From an uncultured Lachnospiraceae bacterium (GTDB taxonomy: Bacteria; Bacillota; Clostridia; Lachnospirales; Lachnospiraceae): a stretch of 64,000 nucleotides of DNA. Positions 6,910-15,270 of this stretch are shown here, piece by piece. Location of the stretch: NCBI GenBank assembly GCA_902777355.1, contig CACYTU010000021.1:17237-81236 (forward strand). The letters run 5' to 3'. The notes beneath the pieces are model-generated. The model had not been told where the DNA came from. It did no database searches and saw only the letters and a program-made list of their open reading frames with translations. Numbering within the stretch: position 1 is the first letter of the stretch; every line of letters begins with the position of its first letter. A program made the position numbers and the translations under genes.

Positions 6910-8315
6910 CTGTCCTTAAAGAAGTCCTTGACTGAGCAGCCGGCCCGTCCGGAGGAAGCGCAAGCGCAGGCGCAGGCGCAGCTGGAGGCGCAGGCACAGC
7001 TGGAGGCACAGGAGGAGGCGCAGGAAGACGCGCATGAGGAATGCGATTTGCGGCCGCTTCCGGAACTGCGTCCGCCGGAGCGGCGGCTGCCGGAGGAAGT
7101 CCTGACCGGCACGTTGATCACATTTACGTGGATAAAGGTATTGGGGCTGCTGCCGTATCTGTAAGTACCGTTTTTGCTGTAGTTCTCCGGCTTTTCCAGA
7201 TCCTTCTCTTCAACGATCTCCTTGCTCTTAATCATGCTGCGTCCGCAGTAGGCGCAGTTGTCCTTGCCCTCCTCGCGTCCGGCTCCGCAGCCGGGGCAGT
7301 TCTCATAGTACTCGATTTTCGTCCGGGTGATCTTCTTCTGGTATTCCGGGCCTTCGGAATCACTTCCGAAGCCAAATCCTTTGGCAATCCACATCAAGAA
7401 CCGCACGGGCAGCACTATGAAAATAAAAAAGAAAAACACTAAGCCTATGAGGCCAAAGAGGAAGGAGCCGTCTTCATATTCATATGTATCGGAATAATCA
7501 TAGGAATCGTCCCCTCCCCCGTCTACATCGTCAGAAGCCTGACGGTCAGGGGAAAAGCCGAAGGCGTCGTTGGGGTAAGCCACTGTCATGGAGTACCGGT
7601 CACCGGGCTGAAGACTCGAAGAGAAGACCAGATATCCCTCCTCCTGGAGGCATTCGGGCTGCCAGGCTCCGGCTTTATCGGCGTTCCAGCGAATGGTCAG
7701 GTCTTTGATCTCCATCCCGTCAAACCAGGCCGGTGTATACATGAAGACCGTTTCTCCCTCGACAAAGCGGTCGATCTGGTACATGTGGTCCTGTACAAAA
7801 GAGAACTCGAAGCTGGCGACTTCGTCCTTGTAATAACTGCGGTCCAGATAGATCGCCAGAGAAGAGCCCTTATCCTCTATGTGGTCGATACTGTCTCCCA
7901 GCGCCTTGACCTCAGAGTGGTTGGAGTTGGGCAGGCCGATATCCACCCAGTCGAGGGGACCGTACTGCTGGTCGTCCAGAACCTTCCAGTCTATGTGGTA
8001 GGTCATCTGCAGGGAGGCGTCCTCCTGCACATCCACAGTGATCAGAAAGTGTTCGATCTCATCGGTAGGACTGTCTGCCCTGACTGTCATTGTGAAGACT
8101 GAAAAGGGGCCGGCAAAGCAGAGGAAGAATATCATCATGGCCGCCGTCAGAAGCAGGACCAGGCGTTTTCCGGATAAGCGCTTTTCCTCAAAGTGTTTTG
8201 TGCCTGAGTGTTTTCCCTCTGAACGTTTTACTTCTGACTGTTTTCCCTCTGATTGTTTTCCATCCCATTTACTTTTCGCGGGGTGCATTTTCTGTATATG
8301 TATTTCCTGTCTCAT
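6870..8315 (-). CDS. Membrane protein with zinc ribbon and ten-cysteine tail; candidate radical SAM substrate
   Basis: 481 residues from ATG 8315. Residues 15-50 are charged imperfect repeats around KQSEGK. Residues 51-75 form a signal or membrane segment ending at VRADS. Residues 80-285 are an extracellular beta-rich domain of the DUF2207 kind. A second membrane segment follows at about 290-318 (FLFGLIGLVFFFFIFIVLP). A cytoplasmic zinc ribbon has CPGCG and CAYCG. The tail, from about residue 420, is Gly/Ser/Arg-rich and then has four CASS units, CA repeats and GRAGCSVKDFF, ten cysteines in all. The gene overlaps the radical SAM stop codon (TGATG) and has AGGAGGT seven bases upstream, so the two proteins are made together. 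Similar CACACA...GRAGC tails are recalled from other Clostridia beside SPASM enzymes. Thioether modification of the tail is inference. Confidence 0.8.
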   Translation of the reverse strand: MRQEIHIQKMHPAKSKWDGKQSEGKQSEVKRSEGKHSGTKHFEEKRLSGKRLVLLLTAAMMIFFLCFAGPFSVFTMTVRADSPTDEIEHFLITVDVQEDASLQMTYHIDWKVLDDQQYGPLDWVDIGLPNSNHSEVKALGDSIDHIEDKGSSLAIYLDRSYYKDEVASFEFSFVQDHMYQIDRFVEGETVFMYTPAWFDGMEIKDLTIRWNADKAGAWQPECLQEEGYLVFSSSLQPGDRYSMTVAYPNDAFGFSPDRQASDDVDGGGDDSYDYSDTYEYEDGSFLFGLIGLVFFFFIFIVLPVRFLMWIAKGFGFGSDSEGPEYQKKITRTKIEYYENCPGCGAGREEGKDNCAYCGRSMIKSKEIVEEKDLEKPENYSKNGTYRYGSSPNTFIHVNVINVPVRTSSGSRRSGGRSSGSGRKSHSSCASSCASSCASSCACASSCACACACASSGRAGCSVKDFFKDSIHRGRVHVESKS

Positions 8316-9712
8316 CAGCAATACCTCCTAAGGGGACACTCGCCGGTCAGCATCGCGGAATAGTCCCGCCGGGTCTGACAGGCTTCGCTGTTCCAGATGT
8401 CTTTCCAGTCATCCGTCAGCATATTTCCCAGAGGCTGACCGGTGAGCCAGCTCTGGCAGGGCACCACGTTTCCGCCGGGGGTGACCGCCATGTTGGAGAG
8501 GCAGGCCCCGCAGGAAGGGGAAGGAATATTCAGTTCTTCAAATACTTTTTCGTCCAGCCAGCCGGGAGAGGTAAAGGCGATCTCCATGCCGTTCTGGTGG
8601 CAGTAAGCGACGGCCTGGCGCAGGATTGCCTCCAGTTCCTCGCTTCTAAGCTGCAGGGCTTCCGATTCGGCCTGGGCGGCGCTTCCGGTGGTAATCAGAC
8701 CGGAACAGGTCACATAGATGACTCCAAGTCCGTGCAGGAGCTCCAGCGTTTTAACGTAATCCCGGTTTACCGTACAGAGCGGGGTGTTGATGCTCACTGA
8801 CAAGCCCTGGGCGACAGCGTTTTTGATCCCCGCCAGGGTATCCTCATAGCGGGCGGCACCGACCAGGCGGTTGTGGGCATCCGGGTCCGCGGAATAGAAG
8901 GTGATCTGCACGCTGTCCAGCTCTGCCTTTCTCAGCTTTTTGCAGTAGTCTGGAGTCAGACGGATCCCGTTGGTGTTTAAACGGGAAATAAACCAGCGGG
9001 CATAGGAAATGAGCTCAAAGATATCTTCCCGCATGGTCGGTTCGCCTCCGGTGAAGGTCACCTGGGGGATGCCGGCCGCCCGGCAAAGGTCCAGGATCTT
9101 TTTCCAGTCCTCCGTGGAGAGTTCCTCCTCCTCAGAGAGATCCTGCCCGGCGGCATAGCAGTGAACGCACTTCTGGTTGCAGTGCCAGCTGCCGTTTTTC
9201 GTCATGGCACTGACCAACAGATCCATGCGGTGGGGAGCCTGCATAAAGGGGGCGTAATCACCGATGTTCATATAATGGACATCCGTGGTCACTTCCTCGC
9301 GGTAGGCGATCTGACGGATCGTCGTGTAGATAGTCCTGATGTCCCTCTTGATCCGTTTGCGGGATAAAACGGGAACGATCTTCTTCATGTTGTCCGCTGT
9401 GCGTTCCTGGATGTTTTTGATATCCTCTTCTCCGATTTCCTTGCCATCATACTGGTTAGTCTCCCTGATCAGCTCTGCCAGGATCACCGCCCATATGAAA
9501 TTGACGGGCAGAATATCCGTCCCGTTAATGATGGCTATGCTGGGATGAAAGACATTTTCCTCCGCCTTGGGCGGAATCAGGTGGATGCGGATCGCGCCCG
9601 GCCCGTCAGGGTTCAGAGTGGTGTGCAGCACTTCCGCAAAAAAAGAGTCCATATACGTCTTCAAATTGCGGACCGTCTTCGTCTTGCGAAAAAGCAATGG
9701 TATTTTAGTCAT
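8315..9712 (-). CDS. Radical SAM/SPASM peptide maturase
   Basis: 465 residues. The N-terminal 165 residues are family specific (HPSIAIINGTDILPVN, then a charged helical region). The radical SAM motif is CX3CX2C at Cys178, Cys182 and Cys185 (WHCNQKCVHCYA), followed by TFTGGEPTMRED. The SPASM region at the C-terminus has cysteines at about 401, 404, 419, 445, 459 and 465, enough for auxiliary iron-sulfur clusters. Enzymes of this architecture install thioether or carbon-carbon crosslinks in ribosomal peptides. No free precursor peptide is seen nearby; the downstream translationally coupled protein with its Cys-rich tail is the best candidate. AAAGGA stands five bases before ATG 9712. Confidence 0.93.
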   Translation of the reverse strand: MTKIPLLFRKTKTVRNLKTYMDSFFAEVLHTTLNPDGPGAIRIHLIPPKAEENVFHPSIAIINGTDILPVNFIWAVILAELIRETNQYDGKEIGEEDIKNIQERTADNMKKIVPVLSRKRIKRDIRTIYTTIRQIAYREEVTTDVHYMNIGDYAPFMQAPHRMDLLVSAMTKNGSWHCNQKCVHCYAAGQDLSEEEELSTEDWKKILDLCRAAGIPQVTFTGGEPTMREDIFELISYARWFISRLNTNGIRLTPDYCKKLRKAELDSVQITFYSADPDAHNRLVGAARYEDTLAGIKNAVAQGLSVSINTPLCTVNRDYVKTLELLHGLGVIYVTCSGLITTGSAAQAESEALQLRSEELEAILRQAVAYCHQNGMEIAFTSPGWLDEKVFEELNIPSPSCGACLSNMAVTPGGNVVPCQSWLTGQPLGNMLTDDWKDIWNSEACQTRRDYSAMLTGECPLRRYC

Positions 9713-9834
9713 GGTATCCTTTCTGTCCTTTCTGTCCCGGGATTCGGGCCTGAATTAAATTTTGAAAGAAAAGTTTCAGAAACGGTTATTTTTCCAATAG
9801 ATATTCGAGCATTTTCATACACACTCAGTATAAT

Positions 9835-10009
9835 GATGTCGGGGTCAAAAGGTGGTTAAAGATAATCCGTCTCGTCAATATGCACAAACACCTTGGACAC
9901 GCTCTCGCTCAATCCTCGCTGGCAGCGTCGGAGCTGCGCAATGGTCCTGCGGTTGTATGTGCATATTGACGAAACTCAGAGCCTTTTCCTGGCTTTTGAC
10001 CTTTACATC
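9835..10009. mobile_element. MITE-like element, full copy
   Basis: 175 bp with 17-bp terminal inverted repeats, GATGTCGGGGTCAAAAG at the left and the complement of GATGTAAAGGTCAAAAG at the right (14 of 17 match). A perfect 15-bp inner inverted repeat, TCGTCAATATGCACA, lies at 9872-9886 and 9958-9972. The element is flanked by an 8-bp direct repeat, AGTATAAT (9827-9834 and 10010-10017), which looks like a target duplication. It has no coding capacity. It lies 120 bases upstream of the radical SAM gene. Related copies are at 11122 and 39245. Confidence 0.8.
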
Positions 10010-10029
10010 AGTATAATGCAAACGGTTGC

Positions 10030-10060
10030 AAAAAAACAGCGCCGCTTTGGTCAGCGGCGC
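10030..10060 (-). terminator. Terminator of the cyclase gene
   Basis: GCGCCGCT (10039-10046) pairs with AGCGGCGC (10053-10060). Read on the minus strand, the stem is followed by TG and a run of T (10030-10036). Confidence 0.75.
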
Positions 10061-10177
10061 GGGTTGGTTTCAACAGATTAGTTTCAAGGCAGGCAAGTCC
10101 GGAACTATTTTTACCTGAGCACATCGGGGCTCGTCTTCTTTCTCTGTGATTTTTGTCTGAATTTTTACCTGAGCCTG

Positions 10178-10300
10178 TCAGGGCTCGTCCTCACTCTCTT
10201 CGTTATCTTCCGGATCTTCTTTCTCTACGATTTTCTGTCCGGTCTTTTCTTCAAGGTAAGTCCTGATCAGTTCTTTTGTGTCATTATAATCCGGGGTGCT
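10178..10300 (-). other. Possible acidic gene remnant
   Basis: A minus-strand frame of 40 codons ends in a very acidic tail (KEDPEDNEESEDEP) and is preceded directly by a TAA, with no start codon. It lies 20 bases beyond the cyclase stop codon in another frame. It reads like the C-terminus of a lost gene, but chance is possible. The flanking bases 10105-10195 hold two copies of TTTTTACCTGAGC and GGGCTCGTC. Confidence 0.3.
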
Positions 10301-10319
10301 TTATATGAACAGCATGGCT

Positions 10320-11072
10320 TTATTCAGTGATGGCAAAACAGCGGACGGGAAGTCCCGTGGCGCCTTCGATCCTGGGCCAGACAGCGAAAAGGACCGCGCC
10401 TGCGGGCGCAACCTGGTCCAGATTGCAGAGGACTTCCACCTGAAGTTTGCCCTTGGCGAGTACATACCTCTCACAAGCCAGATCACCGGCCTTTGCCGCC
10501 TCCGCGGAAGCATCGGTATCAAGAGTCTCATGACCATTGGCCGCGGCATTGCGCTCCTCGTAAATATATTTCAGTGCTTCCATGGACCAGCCCGGGAAGT
10601 TCTCGCTGCCGTCCTCCGCAATGCCTGAAAGGGCATCCATGTCCGGCCATCTCTTGGACCAGTCGGTCCTGAGCGCCACAAAAGCGCCGTCCGGAATCGC
10701 GCCGTATTTGGCTTCATAGTCTTTAATATCCTGCACTGTCACCGCATAGTGCACATCCTCTGCAACCTTATCGGTGATATCCACGACGCAGAGCGGATAA
10801 ACTCCCTGCTCTACACCGTATTCCTCAGAGAGCGCCCCGTCCTTGACAAAGTGACCGGGGAAATCAATATGTGTCCCGAACTGACCGGGGAATTTAAAGG
10901 TATGGATCCGGCAGTCCAGCATGGGATTGCCCCAGTCAAAGACCACGTTGCACAGTTCCACACTGCCCTCGGGAATTCCTGCCCAGTAGGGACTGTCGTT
11001 ATTCAGGCTGTGGGAGAGTTCGACCCATTTCATCTTCTTCGCAGTTTCCAATGCTTCCCAGAGTTTATACAT
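10320..11072 (-). CDS. Cyclase family protein (kynurenine formamidase-like)
   Basis: 250 residues of the PF04199 cyclase family, metal-dependent hydrolases including KynB arylformamidase and isatin hydrolase. The metal-binding signature QFGTHIDFPGHF is intact, preceded by VELSHSLNNDSPYW and followed by LRTDWSKRW and the C-terminal CNLDQVAPAGAVLFAVWPRIEGATGLPVRCFAI. AAAGGAG precedes the ATG at 11072. Members in gut Firmicutes often stand alone, as here, and their substrates are mostly unknown. A MITE copy sits 50 bases upstream of the start, so the promoter must lie close to or within it. Confidence 0.9.
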   Translation of the reverse strand: MYKLWEALETAKKMKWVELSHSLNNDSPYWAGIPEGSVELCNVVFDWGNPMLDCRIHTFKFPGQFGTHIDFPGHFVKDGALSEEYGVEQGVYPLCVVDITDKVAEDVHYAVTVQDIKDYEAKYGAIPDGAFVALRTDWSKRWPDMDALSGIAEDGSENFPGWSMEALKYIYEERNAAANGHETLDTDASAEAAKAGDLACERYVLAKGKLQVEVLCNLDQVAPAGAVLFAVWPRIEGATGLPVRCFAITE

Positions 11073-11121
11073 CTGCGGCTCCTTTCTAAACTGAAAAAAA
11101 TTGAAGATTACTAAATATAAC

Positions 11122-11238
11122 GATGTCGGGGTCAAAAGGTGGTTAAAGATAATCCGTCTCGTCAATATGCACAAACACCTTGGACACGCTCTCGCTCAAT
11201 CCTCGCTGGCAGCGGTACTAGCTTTTGACCTTTACATC
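11122..11238. mobile_element. MITE-like element, internally deleted copy
   Basis: 117 bp. The left 91 bases match the full copy at 9835 almost exactly, and the right end (CTTTTGACCTTTACATC) is identical. About 58 internal bases are missing, including the inner right repeat arm. ATATAAC occurs directly on both sides (11115-11121 and 11239-11245), a likely 7-bp target duplication. It lies between the cyclase gene and the C39-like lipoprotein gene; the rest of 11073-11387 shows nothing clear. Confidence 0.8.
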
Positions 11239-11387
11239 ATATAACTGAACATTAACAAAACAGCGTTATTCCGTGAATATCTGTAATTTATGGTAATTTG
11301 CAGGCTATCGGATGTCAAGAATCCGGTCTTCAGAATTCCCTGGCAACTCCATGGTAGTTCAGACCCTGCTGAAAACAATGCGGCTTT

Positions 11388-12188
11388 TTACGGTGCGGCA
11401 ACAATGAAAGGCTGCACATAGGGGTCGTGCGTGCCGCCGGATCCTTCCCGCCACATGTAATAGAAACGGCCCAAAGGGACAATGTAATATCCGTCCTGAA
11501 AATGATCTGTTGTATCATATGGATCCGCCATGATGAGGACATCATCATCGGGAATATCTGTGCCGGCCTTGTCAAGACCGATGATTACCTGCCAGTGTCC
11601 GCCCCAGTCAAGCCAGTCCACCATGACCGGCCTGCCCTTGTCCAGAGTGTCCAGGACAAATGCTTCAAATTCACTGAGAGAATCAAAATACGGACTGGTG
11701 TCAGCATGACTGACCGTCTTCCATCCGATGGAATCAAAAAAATGCGCGATATTCTCTACCGGGGTTCCTTTACTCGTATCCGTCTCTGCCTGTTTACATA
11801 TTTCCAGCTCATTGTAATCATGATTTCCGAAATAATTCAGGACCATTATGGCTGAGGCACATGCACAGGAATACTCTGTCGTCTGCTGGTAAGTCTCAAA
11901 ATGCGGCAGAATATGTAATGTTTCATCGCTTTCCATATTGTAAAAATCGATGATCTTATAATATCTGCTGTCAGCATGATCCAGCGTGTGGTTGAACGCG
12001 TCCGCTCCTCCTTCGTCCTCCAGAGTATCCATACTTTCGTCATAGGGGATCGCATGAATTTCGGGCACAGCTTCTGTTTTATTGTCTTCCACCTTTTTCT
12101 CTTCCGCTTTTTTGACATCACTGCCTGCGCAGGAACAGACCGACAGCACTATAACAGCAATCAATTGCATAATCAGAATTTTCGTCAT
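11388..12188 (-). CDS. C39-like peptidase-family lipoprotein
   Basis: 266 residues from ATG 12188. The signal sequence ends in SVCSC, a plausible lipobox. A charged linker (KKAEEKKVEDNKTE) precedes the catalytic-type domain. It has a papain-like triad pattern: TEYSCACASAIMVLNYFG with the cysteine, GGHWQVIIGLD with the histidine, and MADPYD with the aspartate. Such C39-like proteins are annotated as extracytoplasmic cysteine peptidases, but most are untested. GGGAGAA precedes the start. It is transcribed alone, with the MITE downstream. Confidence 0.85.
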   Translation of the reverse strand: MTKILIMQLIAVIVLSVCSCAGSDVKKAEEKKVEDNKTEAVPEIHAIPYDESMDTLEDEGGADAFNHTLDHADSRYYKIIDFYNMESDETLHILPHFETYQQTTEYSCACASAIMVLNYFGNHDYNELEICKQAETDTSKGTPVENIAHFFDSIGWKTVSHADTSPYFDSLSEFEAFVLDTLDKGRPVMVDWLDWGGHWQVIIGLDKAGTDIPDDDVLIMADPYDTTDHFQDGYYIVPLGRFYYMWREGSGGTHDPYVQPFIVAAP

Positions 12189-12748
12189 ATTCCGCTTTTC
12201 TCCCTTATTACTTGTATTCGATGGCTGAACTATGAACAAACCGGTGAAGCAGCACGTGCTTTGATCATATTTTTTTACAGGCAGGAAACCATAGCCGCAA
12301 AATAAAAGCAGCAGGCAGAACTACCGCCTGCCTTTTGATCCTTCCGTCATTATTATACTATATATTAAAAACCTTAGGAGGTTTGGATGAGAATCCTGCC
12401 GGATCTGTTATCTACTGTCCTTCTGTCACCTGCTGAAATGTTCCCGCTGAAATGCTGAAATGTTGATCCAGATTTATCAATATGCCGCTAATGAATCTTA
12501 TGGTAAACTACTGTTATTAAGTGTAAGACATGCCGGGAAAGTCAGAAAGAGTTAGAAAGAGTTAGAAAGAGTGAAAAATAATGTCGATGCATTATTTTTC
12601 ACTCCAGATGTTTTTGCCGCGGGGCGGCCCAAACATCCTGTAATCCCATCGGAGAAAACGCCTTCGCGTATTTCTCCCCGGGTGCCGCTCTTGCGAGCGG
12701 CATGGTAGGAAAGAGTGGGAAGTGAGGAGGAAGAAGGAAGGAGGAAAA
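12189..12748. other. Gene-free divergent region
   Basis: Lies between two divergent lipoprotein genes. It holds a small GCAGGC/GCCTGC hairpin near 12310-12332, three AGAAAGAGTT units at 12543-12570 and the perfect hairpin at 12571-12602. No gene is supported. The second lipoprotein's ribosome binding site, AAGGAGGAAAA, ends it. Confidence 0.5.
12571..12602. other. Perfect 13-bp inverted repeat
   Basis: GTGAAAAATAATG (12571-12583) and its exact complement (12590-12602) with a six-base loop. It stands 146 bases before the start of the lipoprotein gene. It could be a protein-binding operator or an RNA hairpin; no T-run follows, so it is not a usual terminator. Confidence 0.55.
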
Positions 12749-14980
12749 ATGATATTCAGGAAGAGACATTCTAAGAAGCTTCTGTCTATTGGAATGAGTC
12801 TGATGCTCCTGGTTCTGACCGCCTGCGGAGGCGGATCAGGATCTCCGTCAGCCGGGGCAGACACACAAAATCCTGTTTCCGAGACCGAAGCAGAAGGAGC
12901 AGGTGCCAAAGCAGAGGGCAGCCTGGATACGGCAGAAAGTGCAGAGGTGACAGAAATCGCAGCAGCTGCAGAAACAGAGACGGAAGGATCTTCGGAACCG
13001 GTCGGCGGGCAGGACGCGGCAGCAGTTTCCACCGGCAGTCCCGCTGAGGTTGCAGCAGTGGCTGCATCTACCGGCGGTCCTGCTGAGATTGCGGCTGCGG
13101 CAGCTTCCACCGGCGGTCCCGCTGAGGTCGCGGCTGCAGCAGTTTCCACCGGCAGTCCCGCTGAGATTGCGGCTGCGGCAGCTTCCACCGGCAGTCCCGC
13201 CGAGGTTGCGGCCGAGGCTGATATTTATGAAAAATACCGCCCTGCGGCGGACCTGGCACGCGGCGCCATGGAGCAGCTTTTTTCCGATGAGAGTCATTAT
13301 GTCTATGTATACAAGGATTTCGGGGACACGGAAAACCACTTCACCCAGAAGGCAAAGATGTTCGGGCGGGACGACTTTCTTGTAAAGGACATGAACGAAA
13401 ACTGGACGGACAATCCCTGGCGGGGCAGCAGCTGCATCCGCTGCGAGCAGACGACCCTCCCCGGGGACTGGGGAGGCTGGCTGTTCCTGAACGGCTTTCT
13501 CCCGGAGGGAAGCTCAGATCCCCAGCTCAACGACGGAAGCGCTGAAGGTCAGGGGCTGGATCTGAGTTCTGCCACAGAGCTCCGCTTTTATGCCAGGGGA
13601 GAAGAAGGAGGAGAAGAAGTTGAATTTTTTACCTGCGGCTTTGGGTATAAGTCGGAAACCGGAGAAAGAACGGTTCCCTATCCGGACAGTTCGCAAAAGC
13701 TCAGCCTGGGAACAATAGAACTGACCACTGACTGGCAGGAGTACAGGCTCGATCTGACGAAAGGATACAACCTGAGTTATATTGTCTGCGGTTTTGGTTA
13801 TGTTCTGTCAGGAGGAGAGGCCGGGGAAAAAGAAAACGTCTTTTACCTTGATGACATAGCGTTCTCAGGTGACTTTGAAAGCGGCGGCCATTATATGCTC
13901 CGCTCCTACGACACAGACAATATCTATATCAAAAATGCCGCCTTTTCCTATGACAATGCGCTGGCTGCCATGGCTTTCATCTCAGACGGAGAGCCGGAGA
14001 AAGCGCAGAAGCTCCTGGAATCCTTTGTATATGCGGTCGAGAATGACCGCTACCTGCCCGGGCGTGTGCGCAATGCCTATGCCTCTGGGGATATTACGGC
14101 ATTTCCCGGCTGGAACGATGCCGCAAGACTGCCGGGCTGGTATGACAACAAGACCGGAGAATGGTATGAAGACCGCTATCAGACCGGCTCCAATGTCGGC
14201 AACACCTCCTACGTGGCGCTTGCCCTCCTGCAGTACGACGCCCTGTATGGAAATGAAAAATACGTCGAGACGGCTAAAGCCCTGATGGACTGGGTGATCG
14301 AGAACTGCAGTGATTCGGGATATGGCTTTACGGGCGGCTATGACGGCTGGCCGGAAGGCGGAAATGAGACCACCTATCCCTTCACATACAAATCCATTGA
14401 GCACAACATCGACGCTTACGCAGCTTTCCGCCGCCTGTATATAAAAACAGGTGATGAGCGCTATAAAGAGGCGGCAGCGAGTGCTTTTGCGCTGATTGCT
14501 TCCATGTATGACGAGGAGAAGGGCCTCTTTTACACCGGAACCCAGGACGACGGCGTCACTCCCAGCAAAGACAACACGGTCCTGGACGCCCAGGTCTGGG
14601 CATGGCTTGCCCTGCAAGACAGATTTGAGCCCTATATGGATGCTCTGAAAATCGTGGATAAGATGGAAACTAAGGAAGGAGGCTACCCCTTCTGTGCCGC
14701 CAACGTCAACGGAGGATGGTGGGCCGAGGGAACCGCCTATACAGCCCTGATGTACCGCCTGCTTGGCGATGAGCAAAAAGCGGATTCCGCCCTCGAGGCA
14801 CTGGAGAAGATCCAGCTGGAAAGCGGCCTTTTCCCCGCGGCGACAGTTGATAACCTCTCGACCGGATTCGGTCTCTTCGACGGTTCGCCCTGGGAGTACA
14901 GCACCGCCCCCCATCTGGCACCTACCGCCTGGTTCGTCATGGCCGTCAACGGCTTCAATCCCTATACTTTCGACCAGTGA
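12749..14980 (+). CDS. Lipoprotein with Ala-rich repeats and an (alpha/alpha)6-type sugar-active domain
   Basis: 743 residues from ATG 12749, behind GGAGG; a GTG at 12722 is in frame but lacks a site. The signal ends in LVLTAC (lipobox). Residues about 94-158 are five 13-residue units of the type STGGPAEIAAAAA (39-bp DNA repeat, 13028-13222). Then comes a beta-rich region of about 200 residues resembling a carbohydrate-binding module, with W-W and Tyr-rich strands. The C-terminal 350 residues are helical hairpins with NAAFSYDNALAAMAF, RYQTGSNVGNTSYVALALLQY, NIDAYAAFRRLY, VLDAQVWAWLALQ and GGWWAEGTAYTALMY. This is the pattern of alpha/alpha toroid glycosidases and epimerases. The substrate is unknown. 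The long Ala/Pro repeat probably spans the cell wall. Confidence 0.8.
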   Translation: MIFRKRHSKKLLSIGMSLMLLVLTACGGGSGSPSAGADTQNPVSETEAEGAGAKAEGSLDTAESAEVTEIAAAAETETEGSSEPVGGQDAAAVSTGSPAEVAAVAASTGGPAEIAAAAASTGGPAEVAAAAVSTGSPAEIAAAAASTGSPAEVAAEADIYEKYRPAADLARGAMEQLFSDESHYVYVYKDFGDTENHFTQKAKMFGRDDFLVKDMNENWTDNPWRGSSCIRCEQTTLPGDWGGWLFLNGFLPEGSSDPQLNDGSAEGQGLDLSSATELRFYARGEEGGEEVEFFTCGFGYKSETGERTVPYPDSSQKLSLGTIELTTDWQEYRLDLTKGYNLSYIVCGFGYVLSGGEAGEKENVFYLDDIAFSGDFESGGHYMLRSYDTDNIYIKNAAFSYDNALAAMAFISDGEPEKAQKLLESFVYAVENDRYLPGRVRNAYASGDITAFPGWNDAARLPGWYDNKTGEWYEDRYQTGSNVGNTSYVALALLQYDALYGNEKYVETAKALMDWVIENCSDSGYGFTGGYDGWPEGGNETTYPFTYKSIEHNIDAYAAFRRLYIKTGDERYKEAAASAFALIASMYDEEKGLFYTGTQDDGVTPSKDNTVLDAQVWAWLALQDRFEPYMDALKIVDKMETKEGGYPFCAANVNGGWWAEGTAYTALMYRLLGDEQKADSALEALEKIQLESGLFPAATVDNLSTGFGLFDGSPWEYSTAPHLAPTAWFVMAVNGFNPYTFDQ

Positions 14981-15006
14981 CGGACTGGTCAGCACAAAAT
15001 ACAACA

Positions 15007-15036
15007 GGGCAGAGGCGGCGATGCCGTCCTCTGCCC
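15007..15036. repeat. Dispersed palindromic repeat R1, copy D (core only)
   Basis: GGGCAGAGGCGGCGATGCCG followed by TCCTCTGCCC, the palindromic core of the family also seen at 19208 and 42081. It lies 27 bases after the lipoprotein stop codon and may serve as part of its terminator. Confidence 0.6.
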
Positions 15037-15104
15037 AGACCGGTTCTAATCTGCACAAAGAGGAAGAAATACACAGAAATACACAGAATAAACCTTTAAA
15101 GTCT

Positions 15105-15140
15105 GAAAAAAACCTGCCCCGTACAGCCGGAGCAGGTCTT
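15105..15140 (-). terminator. Terminator between convergent genes
   Basis: ACCTGC (15112-15117) pairs with GCAGGT (15132-15137). On the minus strand a run of T follows (15105-15111), fitting termination of the SH3 gene. Confidence 0.6.
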
Positions 15141-15270
15141 TCCATTGTACCACTTCATTATTAATTTACAGGTATTGTTTCATCACTGAAGAAATGCCTC
15201 AAAACGAACCAATCCTTATTCCGGAATACAAACTTCCCTCACACTGCCGTTTCCGGCAGGTTACGGGAGC

